Below, in pieces: positions 36,617 through 45,800 of a DNA stretch of 64,000 nt. The stretch is from Bacteroidota bacterium. Lineage in GTDB: Bacteria > Bacteroidota > Bacteroidia > NS11-12g > UBA955. Each line of letters starts with the position of its first letter. The first letter of the stretch is position 1. The stretch is taken from contig JAGXTF010000043.1 in NCBI GenBank assembly GCA_018333525.1, positions 18,418-82,417 on the forward strand, read 5' to 3'. Below the pieces are notes generated by a model. The model ran no database searches. It was given only the letters and a program-made list of their open reading frames with translations, and was not told where the DNA came from. The position numbers and the translations under genes were made by a program.

Positions 36617-36642
36617 AAGGCCTGCAATTGCAGGCCTTTTTT
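36617..36642 (+). terminator. Rho-independent terminator after sppA
   Basis: GGCCTGC/GCAGGCC stem (36619-36625 with 36630-36636), AATT loop, T6 run at 36637-36642. An A run precedes it, so it may also work weakly on the other strand. Confidence 0.85.
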
Positions 36643-36704
36643 GTAACCCTGAAGATTGGTATTCGTATAGCAATTGTAACTTTACAAAAATCTCAAAGTC
36701 TGCT

Positions 36705-37382
36705 GTGAAATTGACCAGCCAACTTTTTCGAAGCCAAATCTTTAATGCTGTAAGTGTTTTATCTCTGATTTTTGTTCAGGAACAAAAGCTAACTGCCCAA
36801 TTGGACACGCTGCGTTTCCCTTCAGTTTGGATAGATAACAATCCATTTCAAACCATATTCAATGGCATGGCTAATCTGGGTTTCAACTTTGGAATCAAAC
36901 AGAAATATGCGGTTGGAATAGGTTTGGTTCAATACCACGACTGGTGGAATAAAAATTATCATGAGAACCAAAACTACTGGGGTTATAGTCTGCGGTTCAG
37001 ACACCGTTATTCGCGCATGCACTCCATTGCACAATATGGAATTGCAGAATTCAATTCTGTATACAATACGTTTAACCAGCAATTTCAATTTCAATCCGGC
37101 AGCACACAATGGAACAAAACGATTCTGATATCAGAACGGTTTCAATCCTTGTCATATGGGTTTGGTTTGTTTGGTACAGGTAAGAGAAATCGTTTTCCAC
37201 TGGAAGTATCACTGGGATTAGGTTTTGGCATTCGCAAGGTGCAATATTTGGGATTGACCGATTTTGAAAACAGATATATAATGGAACACCCTGGAATGCA
37301 ACCTCCACAATTTGAACCCGGCCGTAAAAACAAGGTTATTTTAGCCGGGGGCTTTCGTTTTGGAGTTATATTGTTTCGATAA
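36705..37382 (+). CDS. Putative outer-membrane beta-barrel protein of unknown function
   Basis: This is a 225-residue protein starting at GTG 36705, with a signal-like N-terminus (about 1-32, ending KLTAQ). The mature part is a series of amphipathic strands rich in Phe, Tyr and Gly (KYAVGIGLVQYHDWW, YGFGLFGTG, LGLGFGIRKVQYLG) ending AGGFRFGVILFR, with the terminal hydrophobic or aromatic residue pattern of outer-membrane barrels. No known family is recognised. It is separate from sppA (terminator between) and 105 bases before the paa repressor. Confidence 0.6.
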   Translation: MKLTSQLFRSQIFNAVSVLSLIFVQEQKLTAQLDTLRFPSVWIDNNPFQTIFNGMANLGFNFGIKQKYAVGIGLVQYHDWWNKNYHENQNYWGYSLRFRHRYSRMHSIAQYGIAEFNSVYNTFNQQFQFQSGSTQWNKTILISERFQSLSYGFGLFGTGKRNRFPLEVSLGLGFGIRKVQYLGLTDFENRYIMEHPGMQPPQFEPGRKNKVILAGGFRFGVILFR

Positions 37383-37459
37383 CGGACATGAAATTTTAAA
37401 CCATTCCAAATAGCAAAAATCGAGAACCATGTTGTATATTTTTTGCTATATTTGCATAA

Positions 37460-37479
37460 AAACTAACGATCGTTAGTTT
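37460..37479. promoter_or_regulatory. TetR/PaaR operator palindrome
   Basis: AAACTAACGATCGTTAGTTT is a 20-base perfect palindrome ending 8 bases before the repressor ATG. It contains CTAACGATCGTTAG, which fits the CNAACGNNCGTTNG site that I recall being reported for PaaR of Thermus. A TATATTTG -7 element (37447-37454) sits directly upstream, so a bound repressor would cover the transcript start. Confidence 0.75.
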
Positions 37480-37487
37480 CGATTTTT

Positions 37488-38057
37488 ATGGAACAAAGCA
37501 GGAGAAATCAGATTTTGGAAGTGGCACAGAAAATGATGCGTGACAGCGGTTTTCATGGCACATCCATGCGGGATATAGCGGCAGCAATGAATATGGAAGC
37601 TGCGAGCTTATACAACCATATTTCCGGTAAGGAAGAAATTTTGAAAAGCACCTGTTTTGGACTGGCTGAAAAATTCCAAAGTGGCATTGATGAAGTTAAC
37701 GATATTTACTTTAATGCAGTAGAAAAGCTTCAAATGGCAGTTAAAAGCCACGTGCAACTGCTAACTGAAAATCTGGATGCCAGTTTTGTATTTATACATG
37801 AATGGCGAAACCTCAATGAGCCATATAGAGCCGAATTTGTGCATTTAAGGGATAAGTATGAAAATGCCTTTCGTGTCATTCTTCAAAACGGAGAAGATGA
37901 AGGTCTGTTTAAGGAAGTAGACTACAAATTTGCTGTACTTACCATACTTTCCTCCATGAACTGGGTAGTAGAATGGTACAAGCCGGATGGCGGAATGACA
38001 CCAGTTCAAATTGCAGAAAAACTCACTGATTTTATCCTCAGCGGACTTAAAAAATAA
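37488..38057 (+). CDS. TetR/AcrR-family repressor of the phenylacetate genes (PaaR-like)
   Basis: This is a 189-residue TetR-family regulator. The N-terminal helix-turn-helix is standard: AQKMMRDSGFHGTSMRDIAA then AMNMEAASLYNHISGKEEIL (about residues 13-52). The C-terminal ligand domain (about 60-189) is of the TetR_C type seen in FadR/PaaR-like regulators, which sense acyl-CoA. It is the first gene of the paa operon, 14 bases before paaA, and a perfect palindrome covers its promoter, so autoregulation and control of paaABCD are likely. The inducer would be phenylacetyl-CoA by analogy with PaaR. Confidence 0.85.
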   Translation: MEQSRRNQILEVAQKMMRDSGFHGTSMRDIAAAMNMEAASLYNHISGKEEILKSTCFGLAEKFQSGIDEVNDIYFNAVEKLQMAVKSHVQLLTENLDASFVFIHEWRNLNEPYRAEFVHLRDKYENAFRVILQNGEDEGLFKEVDYKFAVLTILSSMNWVVEWYKPDGGMTPVQIAEKLTDFILSGLKK

Positions 38058-38071
38058 AGAAACCAAATCCT

Positions 38072-39064
38072 ATGTACGGAAACGCCTATATTGAAAACGA
38101 TGGCAAACAGACCAATAGCATGTTTGCAGATGAAGATCCGATAAAACTTGCGGAATTTGAAGCGCGAATTGCAGCCGGAGAGAAAATTGAACCTCAGGAC
38201 TGGATGCCGAAGGAATATCGCAAACAACTGATTCGGATGATTGAACAGCATGCCCATTCCGAAATTATCGGTGCTTTGCCGGAAGGAACATGGATTACCC
38301 GGGCACCGGGATTTCGCCGCAAACTGGCTTTGATGGCCAAAGTGCAGGATGAAGTAGGGCACGCACAATTGCTCTATTCCGCTTGTGAAACATTGGGCAA
38401 AAGCAGAGAGCAAATGGTAAATGACTTAATTGACGGAAAAAGCAAATACAGCAATGTATTCAATTATCCTGCAGTTACCTGGGCAGATAGCGCTGTAATC
38501 GCCTGGCTTATTGATGCCGGTGCAATTGTAAACCAGATTGCGAACAGTAAAGGTAGTTATGGGCCTTATTGCAGGGCTTTGGAGCGGATTTGTGCAGAAG
38601 AATCCTTTCATCTGAAATATGGGCATGACAATGTTGTTTTTCTGGCAACCGGAACACCCATTCAACGACAAATGGTACAGGAAGCATTAACACGCTGGTG
38701 GCCTCCAATAATGCATTTTTTCGGTCCTTCCGATAAAATTTCAGTCCATACAGAAACATTGATGAAATGGAAGGTAAAAATGGCTTCCAATGATGACATG
38801 CGCCAACAGTTTCTGAATATGTATGTGCCAAAAATCTGGGATTTGGGATTGGTTATACCGGATCCGAATCTGAAGAAAAATGAAGCTACCGGCAAATGGG
38901 ATTATACCGAACCGGATTGGGAAGTTTTCAAACAGGTAATCAACGGAAATGGCCCATGCAATGCAGAAAGACTGGCAGTTCGCAGAATGGCAGAAGAGAA
39001 AGGACGTTGGGTGCGTCGGGCTATTCTTTCGAAAGAGAAAAAATATGTGGCTCCTTTGGCATAA
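38072..39064 (+). CDS. paaA: 1,2-phenylacetyl-CoA epoxidase, catalytic subunit
   Basis: This 330-residue ferritin-like diiron subunit of the PaaABCE monooxygenase epoxidises the ring of phenylacetyl-CoA. Diiron ligand motifs are visible: EQHAHSEIIGALPEG, QDEVGHAQLLYSACETLG (ExxH) and CAEESFHLKYGH (second E...EExxH pair). The length matches E. coli PaaA (309) with a short N-terminal extension. It follows the repressor and is separated from paaB by a T9SS protein gene, which is unusual for this tightly ordered cluster. Confidence 0.95.
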   Translation: MYGNAYIENDGKQTNSMFADEDPIKLAEFEARIAAGEKIEPQDWMPKEYRKQLIRMIEQHAHSEIIGALPEGTWITRAPGFRRKLALMAKVQDEVGHAQLLYSACETLGKSREQMVNDLIDGKSKYSNVFNYPAVTWADSAVIAWLIDAGAIVNQIANSKGSYGPYCRALERICAEESFHLKYGHDNVVFLATGTPIQRQMVQEALTRWWPPIMHFFGPSDKISVHTETLMKWKVKMASNDDMRQQFLNMYVPKIWDLGLVIPDPNLKKNEATGKWDYTEPDWEVFKQVINGNGPCNAERLAVRRMAEEKGRWVRRAILSKEKKYVAPLA

Positions 39065-39114
39065 ATCTGCGCAACTAAAAACACAAAATACCGTCTAAGA
39101 GGAAAATCCAATTT

Positions 39115-40563
39115 ATGCTCCAAAAACTCCTTTTAAACACCGTATTGTGTTCTACTTTTTGTGTTTCGGCACAGATCATACCAAATAACAATTTCGAAAA
39201 TTGGAAAAGCACTTCAGAAATATCTCCGGAGAACTGGAAAACATTTGGAGCTGTTCAAAAAGTTGCCGGAAAAAGCAGCGGATTTTCAATTAAACTGAGC
39301 AATAACAGTAGTACAGGTCAATTGAGTGTAATGGCTCAAATGCGCATCGATTCTTCCATATTTTACAAACCTGCATTTTCGTATGCGGCAAATCCGGATA
39401 GCGTTACCATTGTTTACAGACCTTTATTAGGAACGGACACCGCTTATTTCAAATTTGGATTTACCACCACCGGCGAGGAAATACCAGTGCTTGCTTTAGA
39501 ATTTGCTTTGGGAGGCAATAGTGGACAATGGACAAGTGCCACCTTCCCTATTCCATACACCAACCCCACTCCATTGCTTTCTGCCGATTCAGGTTATGCC
39601 ATTATTTCCAGTGCAGATGAAGTTTTTGGACCCTTTGGTTCAGGTAGTATTGAAATTGATCAAATATCCTTTAAATACACAAACAACAATCCTGCACCAG
39701 ATATTCCAAACGGCGCTTTGGAGAACTGGCATTCCTATGCTGTAGAACACCCTGACGCATGGGCAACCACTCCATTGTTTTTACAAAAACAGGGCTTTCA
39801 AATCAATGAAAGTTCTAAAACTACCGATGCATATTCCGGAAGCAGTGGAATTGTGCTGCGAGGAATAACTATAGACAATCCACTTACACAAAGCATAGAT
39901 TCTTTACCCGGACAGGCCATCACCTTGCGGGATCCTCAAAATCCCATTATGAGTGACCTGGATATTTTTAGTCCCACCTTTGCTGTTTCTGCTAGATACA
40001 GCAGCCTTCGTGGTTACGTGAAATCTGATTTGAAAGGCGGGGACCGGGCTGTTGCATGGGTAAACTTCTTTAGCGGTGATAGCGTGGTTGGTTCTGCCAT
40101 TTTTAGTGATCCCAACAACCATAGTAACTACATATCCTTTTCAGAAGACATTACCTGGGACAGTACATTTTCCGGCATTCCAGACAGTGCAACTGTTCTG
40201 TTAATGCTCACCGATTCTATGTATTTTGGGTTTAGTGATGCACAGAGTTTTGCTCAATTTGACAATCTTTCATTTGAAAACTGGAATTCATCGGTTAAAA
40301 AAGTAAGTACTGCATATAAAACTGCTGTGTTCCCGAATCCAAGCAATGGTACCATCGGTTTCCGGGGACAGGTGCCATCTGGCAACTACACACTGACAAT
40401 TACATCGTCAAATGGCGCTGAAGTTTATACTGAATGCGGAGAAACACCAAATGGCAAATTGATTCGTTCCCTGAATCTGAGCCATTTACAAAATGGAATT
40501 TATACACTTACCCTTATATCCAATCAAGAAAAGTTCAATCAAAAATTAATCATCATTAAATGA
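39115..40563 (+). CDS. T9SS type A sorting-domain protein inserted in the paa operon
   Basis: This is a 482-residue exported protein of unknown role. A signal peptide (LLLNTVLCSTFCVSAQ) is followed by two related beta-sandwich modules that open alike: IPNNNFENWKS...PENWKTFG (about 22-45) and IPNGALENWHS...PDAWATTP (about 197-220), each probably carbohydrate-binding-like. The T9SS type A domain is at about 400-482 (AVFPNPSNGTIGFRGQ, LQNGIYTLTLI). Its stop overlaps the paaB start (ATGA), so it is translationally coupled to paaB although its product leaves the cell and PaaB stays inside. That makes a recent insertion or a reuse of the promoter the likely explanation; no link to phenylacetate is known. 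Confidence 0.82.
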   Translation: MLQKLLLNTVLCSTFCVSAQIIPNNNFENWKSTSEISPENWKTFGAVQKVAGKSSGFSIKLSNNSSTGQLSVMAQMRIDSSIFYKPAFSYAANPDSVTIVYRPLLGTDTAYFKFGFTTTGEEIPVLALEFALGGNSGQWTSATFPIPYTNPTPLLSADSGYAIISSADEVFGPFGSGSIEIDQISFKYTNNNPAPDIPNGALENWHSYAVEHPDAWATTPLFLQKQGFQINESSKTTDAYSGSSGIVLRGITIDNPLTQSIDSLPGQAITLRDPQNPIMSDLDIFSPTFAVSARYSSLRGYVKSDLKGGDRAVAWVNFFSGDSVVGSAIFSDPNNHSNYISFSEDITWDSTFSGIPDSATVLLMLTDSMYFGFSDAQSFAQFDNLSFENWNSSVKKVSTAYKTAVFPNPSNGTIGFRGQVPSGNYTLTITSSNGAEVYTECGETPNGKLIRSLNLSHLQNGIYTLTLISNQEKFNQKLIIIK

Positions 40564-40940
40564 CAATTCATTCCCTCGATCCAAGAGTTAACCGGGCAGA
40601 AATTGATGGAGAAGCCAAAATTGGGCATCTCGACGAATTCGATTACTGGCAAACCTATGAAGTTTTTGTACAGATCAAAAGAGGAACCCACCACAGTCAC
40701 GTTGGCAGCGTTCATGCACCAGACCCGGAAATGGCAATATTATTTGCGAAAGAACAATACACCAGAAGAGGTGTCTGTGTGAACCTTTGGGTAGTTAAAA
40801 CTTCGGACATTTTTACGACGGAATATAACGATTCAGACATTTTTGAAACCACACCGGAGAAGTATCATAGAGATCCGGAAAGCTATAAAGTGATGGACAG
40901 AATTAAGGCTTACAAAGAAAAACATAACTCCCAATCTTAA
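40560..40940 (+). CDS. paaB: 1,2-phenylacetyl-CoA epoxidase, subunit B
   Basis: This is a 126-residue small structural subunit of the phenylacetyl-CoA epoxidase. The core WQTYEVFVQIKRGTHHSHVG then SVHAPDPEMAILFAKEQYTR matches the family's YEVF.R.K.G..H.HVGS.HA.D...A...A...Y.R pattern. The C-terminal VNLWVVKTSDI is also typical. It is about 30 residues longer than E. coli PaaB (95) because of extra residues at both ends. The start overlaps the previous stop and paaC follows 12 bases after. Confidence 0.93.
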   Translation: MTIHSLDPRVNRAEIDGEAKIGHLDEFDYWQTYEVFVQIKRGTHHSHVGSVHAPDPEMAILFAKEQYTRRGVCVNLWVVKTSDIFTTEYNDSDIFETTPEKYHRDPESYKVMDRIKAYKEKHNSQS

Positions 40941-40952
40941 TAAACTTAACAA

Positions 40953-41723
40953 ATGGAATTTACAGAAAAACACGTAGAAGGTCTGAAAGACCTGTTGTAC
41001 AAAATGGCTGATGATCTGTTGATTATCGGACACAGAAACAGCGAATGGACAGGACTTGGTCCTGTTTTGGAAGAAGACATTGCTTTTAGCAGCATGGCTC
41101 AGGATAAACTTGGACAGGCAAATGCACTTTACGGGTTGTTGCATGAATTGGGGGAAAGCGACCCCGATACCATCGCATTTATGCGTAACGACAAACAGTT
41201 TCATTGCTGCCAATTGGTAGAAATGCCAATCGGAGGTTACGACTTCAGTCTCACCCGACATTTCTTTTATGATCATGCCGATGCTATTCGCTTCGAAATG
41301 TTGAAAGACTCGGTATTTGAGCCCTTAGCAATGGTTGCCAATAAATTCCGTGGTGAAGTTAAATACCACACCATGCATGCAGACACCTGGATGAGACATT
41401 TGGGAAAAGGCGATGAAACCAGCAAGGCACGTATGCAAAATGCAATAAACGAAACTTTTCCTATGGCATTGGGCATTTTTGAGGAAAGCATTTACGAACA
41501 AGAATTGATGGAATCTGGAATATTTGCAGGTGAAAAAACATTGAAAGAGATGTGGCTTACCAAGGTAGAACAGATAATTGAGTCCGCGGGACTTACACTT
41601 CCTGATATAAATTCGGTTACTCCGGTTTATGGTGGCAGAAAAGGCCAGCATAGCCAATATCTGCAACCGCTGTTGGAGGAAATGACAGAGGTATTTCGGA
41701 TAGATCCGGGAGCGGAATGGTAA
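40953..41723 (+). CDS. paaC: 1,2-phenylacetyl-CoA epoxidase, subunit C
   Basis: This 256-residue ferritin-like structural partner of PaaA lacks full diiron chemistry in the family. DDLLIIGHRNSEWTGLGPVL then EEDIAFSSMAQDKLGQANAL (about 21-60) and KFRGEVKYHTMHADTWMRHL (about 131-150) are PaaC hallmarks. Length matches E. coli PaaC (248). A short repeat tract and a 103-base gap separate it from paaD. Confidence 0.94.
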   Translation: MEFTEKHVEGLKDLLYKMADDLLIIGHRNSEWTGLGPVLEEDIAFSSMAQDKLGQANALYGLLHELGESDPDTIAFMRNDKQFHCCQLVEMPIGGYDFSLTRHFFYDHADAIRFEMLKDSVFEPLAMVANKFRGEVKYHTMHADTWMRHLGKGDETSKARMQNAINETFPMALGIFEESIYEQELMESGIFAGEKTLKEMWLTKVEQIIESAGLTLPDINSVTPVYGGRKGQHSQYLQPLLEEMTEVFRIDPGAEW

Positions 41724-41733
41724 GGAAGAAGAA

Positions 41734-41768
41734 GTTACGGGTTACGAGTTACGAGTTACGAGTTACGG
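41734..41768 (+). repeat. Heptamer tandem repeat GTTACG(A/G) x5
   Basis: Five consecutive 7-base units (GTTACGG, GTTACGA x3, GTTACGG) lie 10 bases after the paaC stop codon inside the paa operon. They are noncoding here. Similar but degenerate GTTAGA(A/T) repeats occur at 63205-63262. Confidence 0.85.
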
Positions 41769-41826
41769 GTAAAAAGGTGAACACAAAGACACTATACTTT
41801 TGTTTGAATTGAGATAAGGCGGCACT

Positions 41827-42336
41827 TTGGATAGAGATATAACTATATTAAAAAATCTGGAAACAGAAATATTGGAGATGCTTTCTGAAGTGAAAGACCC
41901 TGAAATTCCGACTATTTCCATTGTGGATCTGGGTATAGTTACCGGGATTTCCGAGGATTCAGAAGGTACTATTCAGGTGAAGCTCACTCCTACTTTCAGC
42001 GGTTGTCCTGCATTAAAAATTATGGAGGAATTGGTTTCTCAAAAACTGAAAGAGAAGGGCATTTTAAAGCACCAGGTTATAACAAGTTTTGAAGTACCCT
42101 GGAATACCAACCGCATAACAGAAAAGGGCCTGGAGGCTTTAAAAAAGCACGGTTTGGCACCACCTCCCAGGCATAAAGGTTATATAGAACTGGATGTGTT
42201 GAGCGATACACCCTGTCCTCTTTGTGGCAGTAGAAATACAACCATGCAAACTCCTTTTGGGCCTACACTTTGCAGAAGTATGCACTACTGCAACAATTGC
42301 AAAAATGCCTTTGAGGCATTCAAACCTGTAACCTAA
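41827..42336 (+). CDS. paaD: Phenylacetate-CoA oxygenase assembly factor PaaD (PaaJ)
   Basis: This is a 169-residue protein starting at TTG 41827. Residues about 10-105 are a DUF59/MIP18 domain (MLSEVKDPEIPTISIVDLGI, then TPTFSGCPAL with the conserved Cys), known for Fe-S or metal-centre assembly. The C-terminus has a zinc-ribbon-like CPLCGS...C..C cluster (Cys at about 136, 139, 154 and 160: CPLC, LCR, CNNC). In other bacteria PaaD is needed for an active PaaABCE complex. It ends in a 4-base overlap with the convergent DUF1801 gene, so the operon stops here without paaE. Confidence 0.9.
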   Translation: MDRDITILKNLETEILEMLSEVKDPEIPTISIVDLGIVTGISEDSEGTIQVKLTPTFSGCPALKIMEELVSQKLKEKGILKHQVITSFEVPWNTNRITEKGLEALKKHGLAPPPRHKGYIELDVLSDTPCPLCGSRNTTMQTPFGPTLCRSMHYCNNCKNAFEAFKPVT

Positions 42337-42752
42337 GCAGGGTATTTCGACTTCATATACGCCACAGAACCTTTAATCAGTTCGTTTAGTACACTTACAT
42401 TTACGTCGGCAAGTTTTTTAATATAGAGGCAGCCTTTGCCTGTTTTGAATTTGCCCAAATTTTCCAATAGGTCATCTCTTCTGTTAAATTCACCCATCAG
42501 GTATAGGGTAATATTTTGTTTTCTGGGTGAAAACCCTACCAAACACATGTCTCCTTCCCTACCGCTGTCGTATTTATAATGGTAACTTCCAAATCCAATA
42601 ATGCTGCTTCCCCACATTACCGGAGATTCCCCTGTAACCGCCGACATGGTATCGGCTATTGCCAAACAATCCTTGCGAATACCTTCATCGGCAATTGTAT
42701 TTAAAAAAGCATCTACACTGAGCTTGGATGCTTTTGTTTTATTCTCTGCCAT
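42333..42752 (-). CDS. DUF1801-domain protein
   Basis: This 139-residue DUF1801 protein has the family's features: a helical N-terminus (VDAFLNTIADEGIRKDCLAI), MWGSSIIGFGSYHYKYDSGR (the strand containing the WG...GFG pattern), DMCLVGFSPRKQNITLYLM and a C-terminal KGCLYIKKLADV. Members are thought to be small ligand- or metal-binding proteins; no reaction is established. It converges on paaD with overlapping stop codons. Confidence 0.85.
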   Translation of the reverse strand: MAENKTKASKLSVDAFLNTIADEGIRKDCLAIADTMSAVTGESPVMWGSSIIGFGSYHYKYDSGREGDMCLVGFSPRKQNITLYLMGEFNRRDDLLENLGKFKTGKGCLYIKKLADVNVSVLNELIKGSVAYMKSKYPA

Positions 42753-42823
42753 AAGGCAAATTAGAAGTTAAATCTTATCAATATCAAGTGAGAATTCCTT
42801 CTAAAACCACCAATTTCAAAAAA

Positions 42824-45800
42824 TCACCTTAAAAGATGAATGGTTCCCGAGAAAGTGAATTCCTTACCCTTCATATCCCAGGCTTTTATGTAATATGCAT
42901 ACACCCCATCCTGAGCTATTTCTCCATTATAGGTTCCGTTCCATGCATTCAGGCATTCATCTCTGTCGTATACTTTTTGGCCGTAACGGTTATAAATTTT
43001 CATATCGTATTTATAGAAGTAAATACCATCGGGATGAAAAGTCTCGTTGAGGTTATTGCGATTAGGCGTATATGCATTCGGGATGAAAAAACGCATTGGT
43101 GGCGCAAACTCCGCGTAATTGGAAACTGACTGTGCATCATGGCTGCTGTCTTTTTGCAGAGGTTGATTTCTTATCGCGGTTACACGATAAACGAAGTCTT
43201 TTTCGCAGTATTTAGGCAGATTCTCATCTACATAATTCAAAGTTTCTCCGTCTACGTTTCCAATTTGTTCAAATGCGCTGCTGCCAATACTGCGCTCTAT
43301 TCTGTATTCCTGAACACCTTCATTCCAGTAAACATAAGGGGTCCATGTCAATTCTGCATTTCCGGAAGCTGTGTATTCCTGTATTTTCAATAAGATACTT
43401 CTGCCCACATTGCTCAATTCACTCTTCACGCCGCATTTATCGGTCATTTGCACCGAATAAGTATAGTATTGTCTGTTAACTTCAGTTTGGAAATCGTTGA
43501 TCTGAAAAGAATCCGCAGAAATATGATTTTTAAATGTTTCCCAACCCATATTTCCATATTTATACACGGTATAATAATCAATACCAAACTTTGGTTTGCG
43601 CGGTGCAATCCATTCTGTGTGGGTATACAAATTGTCATTAACAGTGGTACGCCAAACCTCAGGCGCAGGCACAACAATCAGATGGAGCGGTTTTGCTCTG
43701 GCGGTGTCACTCCAGCTATTTTCCAAATTTCCGGCTTGCTCAAAAGCTTCAATTCTGTAATCATATATTACATGGCAATAAATAGCAGTATCCAGATAAT
43801 GGGTAATATTTCCAGGAACAGAATCCAACAAGGTAAATGTGTTTTCCTTATCGGTTTTTCTCCAAATGTGGTATTTTTTTACGTTCCAGCCGCTATAGGG
43901 ACTCCAAACCACCCTGGCCGCGTTACTGTCACCTTGGGCTCTAACTTCTACTGTGCAGTGTGGAACTATTATAGTACTATCCGTTTCCATACCGCAATAA
44001 TTTACCTGTGAAATGCGATGGCAATAGGAACGTGCCAATGTATTTAGTTGGGTAACAAATAAATTGGTATCATTTTTATTCTCGGAATATGCCCTGAGCT
44101 GCCATGAATTTTGCATCCAAACATACAGTTTGTATGCCTTAAAATCCGGCTCAATGGAGGCGTTGAATTTGGTTTCCGTAGTAAAATCGTTAACAACCGA
44201 TGTTCTAAGCATGGTCAACGGTTTAGTTGGCAACGTATCCCCAACTTTTATAAATATCGGGAATTCTGCAGTATCCCTGCAGCCTAACACATCTTCTACT
44301 ACCAGCATTGCCGGAATCTTACCTCTGCGATTGGCTGGAACCAATACTTCATTTCCCGTAGGCATAAGTATACCGTCTAACCACAATTGTCGGCTTGCAA
44401 GAAATGTATCTCCAACCGAGGTATGTTTTACAATTGCGTCTTCACCGAGGCAATACTCTGATTTTCCAGGCTCCATTGCCGGTGTAATTGTAAATACGCG
44501 GAATTGACCTGTAGTGGTATCTGTGCACCCGTGGTTGCTTTTGACTATCAACTCCACATTTCTGTTTTTAACACCCTTAAATCCAAGTGTTAACGGATTT
44601 AAAGAGCCGGCAGAATTACCATCCACTATCCATTGCATTGCAGAAAGAGAATCCCCCTTCATGTCCGATTTCTGATAAATATCATAAACCTGGTTATCGC
44701 AAACATTTTTGCTTTCAAAGTTTGCATCCGGATTTGCATATACCTGAATCGTGTCAGTTGGATCCGGAGAAAACCTGCAGCCGTTGGAATCCACTATTAT
44801 TAATCTCGGGATATAAATACCGGGTCTGGTGTATTTATGTTTTTTTCCATCCAGATCCAGCACAGCGCCGTCCCCCATATCGAATTCGAGGTTTTTAATT
44901 TTACCTTGTAAATGGGTAGTAAGATTCAACTCCAAAGGTGTGCATCCTTCTTTTTTATCAAATTCGTAAGTTCCATTCGGACCGTTTATTACAACAAGGT
45001 TTGGTATAAACGCAGTATCCATGCAGCCTGCAGAATTGGCTATTATCAGTTTTACCGAATACTTTCCGGGATAAATGTACAATTTACCGGGTTGCAATTT
45101 GTTTGAAAAGGTATTGTCGCCAAAGCTCCAAAGTCTTTGCACAATTGGGTATTCGGGAGAAACACTGAGATCTGTAAAAAACACATCCAATGGCGGGCAG
45201 GCAGCTGTGGTGTCACTTACAGTAAATGCCGCAACAGGTTTGCCATTTTTCGCAAATACGGAAAGTGTATCTATGCTTTCACAACCCTGATCATCGCGAA
45301 TCGTCAATTTTGCTGTTACTTTTCTCGAACCTTTTACTATCGCCGTATCAAATAATCCGGTAGAAATACGATAGCCCATATCCCATTCATAACTATAATT
45401 TGCAGCTCCTTTTTTGAGGATTTCCCCATCAAAACGAATGAGACTTTCGGTGCAAATATCCCCAGTGGTTTTTGATTTGATTTTAGTTCTGAAACCATGA
45501 ACTACATATCTAAAAGTATCCATGGTTCCACAACCAGCTGAATCTTCGCGTACCAAATAAATGTTTAAAGAATCGAAGTGAGAATGATAATTCAATTTCA
45601 ATTGACTCAGGGAATCTTTAATAATATTGCCTCCAACCATCCATTCTGCTTTTTGCCAATGGTTCCAGGTAGGATCGTTTAAACTTAATTTTATAGGATA
45701 GCAATTGGTTCGGTCTATATCCACTGTAGGTTTCCCTTCAGGAAGCGCATTTACTTTAAAGTATGCGGTATTTGATGGGGTACAACCATAATTTTCCTCG

